Positions 13,235-16,096 of a DNA stretch of 16,096 nt are shown one piece after another (positions within the stretch are counted from its first letter, which is position 1; the number at the start of each line of letters is the position of its first letter). This DNA is from JAEZHK01 sp964575255 (GTDB taxonomy: Bacteria; Bacillota; Clostridia; Christensenellales; Aristaeellaceae), in assembly GCA_964575255.1 (NCBI GenBank), contig CAZNPZ010000058.1, forward strand, positions 1 through 16,096, read 5' to 3'. The notes below the pieces were generated by a model. It made no database searches. It saw only the letters and a program-made list of their open reading frames with translations, and was not told the DNA's origin. The translations under genes and the position numbers were made by a program.

Positions 13235-14058
13235 CGCGCATCCTGTCGTCCGCCCACAACCACACACGCTATGTGGACGGGAAGAATACGGTTCAGGAGA
13301 TGGCGAAAGCGGCGCTCGACAAGGGGTTTGTATCCTTGGGCTTTTCCGAGCACGGACGGCAGCCGCACGACGCCGTGTACGGCCTGAGCCTGCTTCGGGA
13401 AAGCGCCTACCGCGCTGAGGTCATGCGGCTCCGGGACGACTGCGCGGGGCGCATGAAGGTCTGGCTGGGCATCGAGCGCGACAGCCTCGCGCTTTCCGAC
13501 CGCGCGATCTACGACTACGTGATCGGCGCGCTCCACTACCTGCCCTGCGCGGGCGGCTACCTTTCGGTGGACGGGGAGCCGGAGCGTTTTGTCCGCCTGA
13601 TCCGGGAGGGCTACGAAGGCGACCCGTACGCGCTGACCGCCGACTACTACCGGCGGTACGCGGACTACGTCGCGGACTATATGCCGGACATCATCGCCCA
13701 CTTCGATCTGGTCAAAAAGCTCAACCAGCGGCACGGCTTCTTCGATGAGGAAGACCCAAGGTATTACGAACCGGCGATCGAAGCGCTTGAACGGGTGGCG
13801 GAAACGGGGGCGCTCCTTGAAGTCAACACCGGCGCGATCGCGCGCGGCTGGCGGACGGATCCGTACCCGTCGCCGCGCCTGCTCGCGTGCTGGCGGGAAC
13901 TGGGCGGGCGGACGATCCTGAGCGGCGATTGCCACGACGCGGACTTCATCGACTGCGCGTTCGACCGGTGCGTCCTAATGCTCAAAGACGCGGGCTTCCG
14001 GGAAGTCTGGCGCCTCGGCACCGGCGACGAACTCTTCGAGCCGGTTTTGCTCGACTGA
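13231..14058 (+). CDS. PHP-family phosphatase (histidinol-phosphatase-like), candidate phosphoserine phosphatase
   Basis: A 275-aa metal-dependent phosphatase of the HisK/HisJ type. All expected metal ligands are visible: H9 and H11 (AHNHT), E40-H41 (FSEHG), E82 (GIERD), H102 (GALHY), H157 (AHFDL), and D233 and H235 (SGDCHD). The best family match is histidinol-phosphatase, which removes phosphate from histidinol phosphate. But the gene is the third of a serC-serA operon, overlaps serA by GTGA, and no SerB is in view, so I infer it may hydrolyse phosphoserine instead. The start is GTG at 13231, since the frame upstream lies inside serA. The ribosome site would lie within serA and is weak, so it probably relies on coupling. 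A long hairpin follows the stop. Confidence 0.9.
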   Translation: MTRILSSAHNHTRYVDGKNTVQEMAKAALDKGFVSLGFSEHGRQPHDAVYGLSLLRESAYRAEVMRLRDDCAGRMKVWLGIERDSLALSDRAIYDYVIGALHYLPCAGGYLSVDGEPERFVRLIREGYEGDPYALTADYYRRYADYVADYMPDIIAHFDLVKKLNQRHGFFDEEDPRYYEPAIEALERVAETGALLEVNTGAIARGWRTDPYPSPRLLACWRELGGRTILSGDCHDADFIDCAFDRCVLMLKDAGFREVWRLGTGDELFEPVLLD

Positions 14059-14071
14059 ATCCACAAACAGT

Positions 14072-14101
14072 ATCGGCGGCGCGTGAAAACGCGCCGCCGA
14101 T
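14072..14101. terminator. perfect hairpin between the serine operon and the ROK gene
   Basis: 13-bp arms ATCGGCGGCGCGT (14072-14084) and ACGCGCCGCCGAT (14089-14101) with a GAAA loop, 13 bp after the PHP gene stop. It is very stable but has no T-tract on either strand. It may terminate by another mechanism or protect the 3' end of the mRNA. Confidence 0.75.
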
Positions 14102-14103
14102 CT

Positions 14104-14126
14104 GCGTGTCGACTTTGTCGACACGC
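14104..14126. repeat. 23-bp palindrome, copy 2
   Basis: Arms GCGTGTCGAC (14104-14113) and GTCGACACGC (14117-14126) with a TTT loop on the plus strand. Identical arms to 2552-2574 with the opposite loop. It lies 6 bp past the stop of the minus-strand ROK gene and 2 bp from the 13-bp hairpin. Confidence 0.9.
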
Positions 14127-14132
14127 TTCATC

Positions 14133-15275
14133 TCAGGAAACTCCCTGCCCGCGCGATTGAAAGCCGAGATAGTGGATGATGTGGGGGAGCGCCGCGCCGG
14201 TCGCGATTGGGATCTTCGCGGTCGCGCCGATCCGGATGAAGCGGCGTTCGGCGGGGAAGGCGGTTCGATCCGCGATCAGCTTGTGCAGGCGGTCGATGTC
14301 CGCGGGGATCAGATAGCGGCCCAGTATGCCGCCGAGGATCACGTCGTAGTCCATCATCATGTGCAGGTTGTCGATCGCGGTGGCGAGATAATCCAGATAT
14401 TCATCCCAGCGGGCGGCCTCTTCCGGGCCGCCTTCGCGCAGCGCCGCGAAGAACCTGTCCACCGGCTCGCCGGGCGTGAGCAACGCGTTCAGCGTGCAGT
14501 AGGTGTCCACGCAGCCCTGTTTTCCGCAGTAGCAGGGGCGGCCGTCCGGCACGATGGTCATGTGCTCGAACACGCCGCTCTTTAATTCGTTCCCCTTCAG
14601 GAATTTTCCGCCGATGATCAGCGCGCCGCTCATGTTGTAGCGGATGTGGACGAAGATCGCGTTCTGGATATCCGGCGAGAACCACAGTTCGACCGTCGCG
14701 GCGGCCTCGCCATCGTGCACCATGACGCAGGGATAATTGAGGTATGACTTGAACTGCCGGATGGACATGCCGGTGCAGTTCAGGATCTTTCCGTAGGTGA
14801 CCAGTTCGCCGTCTGACGAGATCAGGCCCTGCAGCACGATGTTGACGCCCAGCACGCGGGACGGTTCCACCGGCAGGCGGTCGATGAAGTGGTTGACCGA
14901 GTCGCAAACGGTCTTTACGTAGGCGGGCGTATCGGAGAAAGCCAGCGTGTGCATTTCCGATTTGATGATCTCGCCGTAAAGGTCAATGGCGACGATCTCG
15001 TAGCTTTCCTTTAAAAGCTCTACGCCGACCGCCACGCGCTCGAGTGGTACAAACGCCAACGCTTCCGCCTTGCGCCCGCCGGTGGACTCGAAGCTCCCCT
15101 TCTGTGCGACCAGCCCCTGATCCATCAACTCTCGGACGATCTGGGAGACGGTGGGCCTGCTGAGTCCCAAATTGATCGCGATTTCCAGCTTGGAGGTCTT
15201 CCGCCGACCATAGATGAACTCGAGTACGTTCTTCGTGTTCGCCTTTTTCAGTTCTGAAGTGGTCGCTTTTTGCAA
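14133..15275 (-). CDS. ROK-family transcriptional regulator (NagC/XylR type)
   Basis: A 380-aa DNA-binding sugar-sensing repressor. Residues about 6-60 are a winged helix (TSELKKANTKNVLEFIYGRR, then LSRPTVSQIVRELMDQGLVA). The rest is a ROK domain: GVELLKESYEIVAIDLYGE, then VMVHDGEAAATVELW with D188 at the position of the kinase catalytic Asp, then GVFEHMTI (H238) and CYCGKQGC (C248, C250, C255), the usual zinc site. The Glu normally after GC is Asp here. TTG at 15273-15275 is the only sensible start: the family N-terminus begins right after it and GGGTGGGG lies upstream. It is divergent from a sugar-binding protein gene, which it probably controls according to sugar supply. Confidence 0.93.
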   Translation of the reverse strand: MQKATTSELKKANTKNVLEFIYGRRKTSKLEIAINLGLSRPTVSQIVRELMDQGLVAQKGSFESTGGRKAEALAFVPLERVAVGVELLKESYEIVAIDLYGEIIKSEMHTLAFSDTPAYVKTVCDSVNHFIDRLPVEPSRVLGVNIVLQGLISSDGELVTYGKILNCTGMSIRQFKSYLNYPCVMVHDGEAAATVELWFSPDIQNAIFVHIRYNMSGALIIGGKFLKGNELKSGVFEHMTIVPDGRPCYCGKQGCVDTYCTLNALLTPGEPVDRFFAALREGGPEEAARWDEYLDYLATAIDNLHMMMDYDVILGGILGRYLIPADIDRLHKLIADRTAFPAERRFIRIGATAKIPIATGAALPHIIHYLGFQSRGQGVS

Positions 15276-15340
15276 GAGGCCCCACCCTTTTAATCAGCTT
15301 TGCCGCTCTTTGGTATCCGGCGCTCGCCGCACTTTCACCC

Positions 15341-15369
15341 AGTATATCACTTTAAAACGCGGCTTGCAA
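15341..15369 (-). promoter_or_regulatory. promoter of the ROK regulator, with flanking direct repeats
   Basis: On the minus strand TTGCAA (15364-15369) and TATACT (15341-15346) with a 17-bp spacer. Copies of CTTTAAAAC sit in the spacer (15350-15358) and just upstream of the -35 (15372-15380), 22 bp apart, about two helical turns on one face. Confidence 0.7.
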
Positions 15370-15441
15370 CGCTTTAAAACAATTCAATGATTCGTAGAAT
15401 ATCGCCAAGAATGCATATCAGAATTTAAAATGTAATAGACA

Positions 15442-15470
15442 TTGACAGAAGTGTGAAAATCGGTTATTCT
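15442..15470 (+). promoter_or_regulatory. promoter of the sugar-binding protein operon
   Basis: Consensus TTGACA (15442-15447), 17-bp spacer, TATTCT (15465-15470, 4/6 match). Its weak -10 fits a regulated promoter. Confidence 0.65.
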
Positions 15471-15511
15471 TATGACAAAGACGTTTACAAAAGAAACAAA
15501 TTATTTCGATA

Positions 15512-15521
15512 AAACCGGTTT
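15512..15521. promoter_or_regulatory. palindromic operator candidate
   Basis: AAACCGGTTT, a perfect 10-bp palindrome with a central CG step about 40 bp downstream of the promoter. The form resembles LacI-family operators and is a partial match to cre sites. The binding protein is unknown. Confidence 0.4.
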
Positions 15522-15794
15522 ATTAGAGCGCATTTACCATAAAACTGGCCGTAAAAGTCATAGTAAAGCCGAAACGGCGATCTGTACGTCTCGATCAATG
15601 GACAGCACCCGACGGTGGGATATCCGTAAAAGAGTATCGATTCAAAATGTGAAGAAAATGTAAAGCGTTATGACGGGAAACGCAAAAATGTGCGGCCAAT
15701 CCAAACCGGAGGCAGGGAGGGAGTTCGTCCGTCCGGCAGGCATGGCACCTTTGAAGCGATCCCCGCATGCAATCAGACGAGGAGGAGTTCTATC

Positions 15795-16096
15795 ATGAAG
15801 AAGTATTTCGCGTTGGTTCTCGCGCTGACGATGATGGCCACCATGTTCGTGGGCGTTGCGTCGGCCGAGGCTTCCAAGGTCAACTGGCAGGCGTTTTCAG
15901 GCTCGAAGATCCAGGTGATGTTCAACCAGCACAACTACCAGAAGGCCATCACCGACCACGGCAAGCTGGAAGACTTCGAAAAGCTGACCGGCATCGATGT
16001 GGAATTCTCCGTCACCCCTGAGGAGAATTACTTCGACAAGCTGAACATCGCGCTTTCCTCCAAGAGCGGCGAGCCGGACATCTTCATGACCGGCGC
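15795..16096 (+). CDS. ABC transporter extracellular sugar-binding protein, 3' end cut by window edge
   Basis: The first 100 residues of a family 1 extracellular solute-binding protein, which captures a sugar or oligosaccharide outside the membrane and hands it to an ABC permease. Residues 1-25 are a Sec signal peptide: MKK, a hydrophobic core and a VASA-EA cleavage site; there is no lipobox cysteine, unusual for a Gram-positive binding protein. The mature start KIQVMFNQHNYQKAI, then DFEKLTGIDVEFSVTPEENYFDKLNIALSSKSGEPDIFMTG, fits the family. ATG at 15795 follows AGGAGG by 9 nt. Permease genes presumably follow off the window. It is divergent from the ROK regulator. Confidence 0.9.
   Translation, partial: MKKYFALVLALTMMATMFVGVASAEASKVNWQAFSGSKIQVMFNQHNYQKAITDHGKLEDFEKLTGIDVEFSVTPEENYFDKLNIALSSKSGEPDIFMTG

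Larger units (their letters stand above)
15276..15794. other. divergent control region (519 bp) between ROK regulator and sugar-binding protein
   Basis: No credible gene. It holds one promoter per side (15341-15369 minus, 15442-15470 plus), direct repeats CTTTAAAAC (15350-15358 and 15372-15380), the palindrome AAACCGGTTT (15512-15521), and the 16-mer shared with 9338-9353. The binding-protein transcript would have a leader of about 318 nt. The part from 15360 to 15560 is markedly AT-rich. Confidence 0.75.

Noticed and set aside
12101..13267. 388-codon minus-strand reading frame
   Set aside because: Exact antisense shadow of serA, rich in H, D, R and A with no domain; caused by GC-rich third positions.
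15472..15663. 63-codon ORF in the binding-protein leader
   Set aside because: No ribosome site, it begins before the expected transcript start, and the product looks random. It is simply open because the stretch is AT-rich.
1..16096. CRISPR array, prophage or insertion sequence
   Set aside because: No regularly spaced repeats, phage structural genes, integrase or transposase were seen on either strand.

Overview
The window looks like chromosomal DNA from an uncultured, GC-rich, endospore-forming member of the Clostridia. This rests on a germination protease gene (gpr) divergent from rpsT, a gene pair typical of spore-forming Firmicutes, on strong GGAGG-type ribosome binding sites, and on sigma-A-like promoters with 17-18 bp spacers. 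Several genes start with TTG (gpr, rpsT, the ROK regulator) or GTG. The finer placement is inference.

Layout. 1-1786 (minus): an FGGY sugar kinase cut by the window edge, behind a small four-helix membrane protein, from one strong promoter. 1820-2283 (plus): a small XRE regulator with its own promoter and a bidirectional terminator. 2332-2574: a gene-free block of seven adjoining hairpins. 2576-3487 (minus): gpr. 3576-3955 (plus): rpsT with promoter and terminator. 3974-4099: a long imperfect inverted repeat. 4186-5434 (plus): a VOC-ACT fusion protein, a possible 15-codon relay ORF and a UPF0178 (YaiI/YqxD) protein, joined by ATGA overlaps. 5449-6088 (minus): an XRE regulator fused to a complete two-iron superoxide reductase (desulfoferrodoxin). 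6119-6279 (minus): tRNA-Lys(CUU) with a consensus promoter and a terminator. 6327-8155 (minus): serS followed by an AllA-like ureidoglycolate lyase family gene. 8200-9303 (minus): a GT-A glycosyltransferase. 9407-10760 (plus): an apparently orphan beta-class DNA methyltransferase. 10800-14101 (plus): the serine operon serC-serA-PHP phosphatase behind a leader of about 150 nt. 14133-15369 (minus): a ROK repressor. 15442-16096 (plus): a divergent sugar ABC transporter binding protein, cut by the window edge.

How the genes work together. SerA and SerC turn 3-phosphoglycerate into phosphoserine. The third gene, overlapping serA by GTGA, encodes a PHP-family phosphatase with all the metal ligands, and no SerB is visible, so it is a good candidate for the missing phosphoserine phosphatase. 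serS, encoding the enzyme that charges tRNA with serine, lies a few kilobases away. The ROK regulator probably controls the divergent sugar uptake operon. The two domain fusions (XRE-desulfoferrodoxin and VOC-ACT) and the non-coding hairpin elements are the least ordinary parts. I saw no CRISPR array, prophage or transposase.
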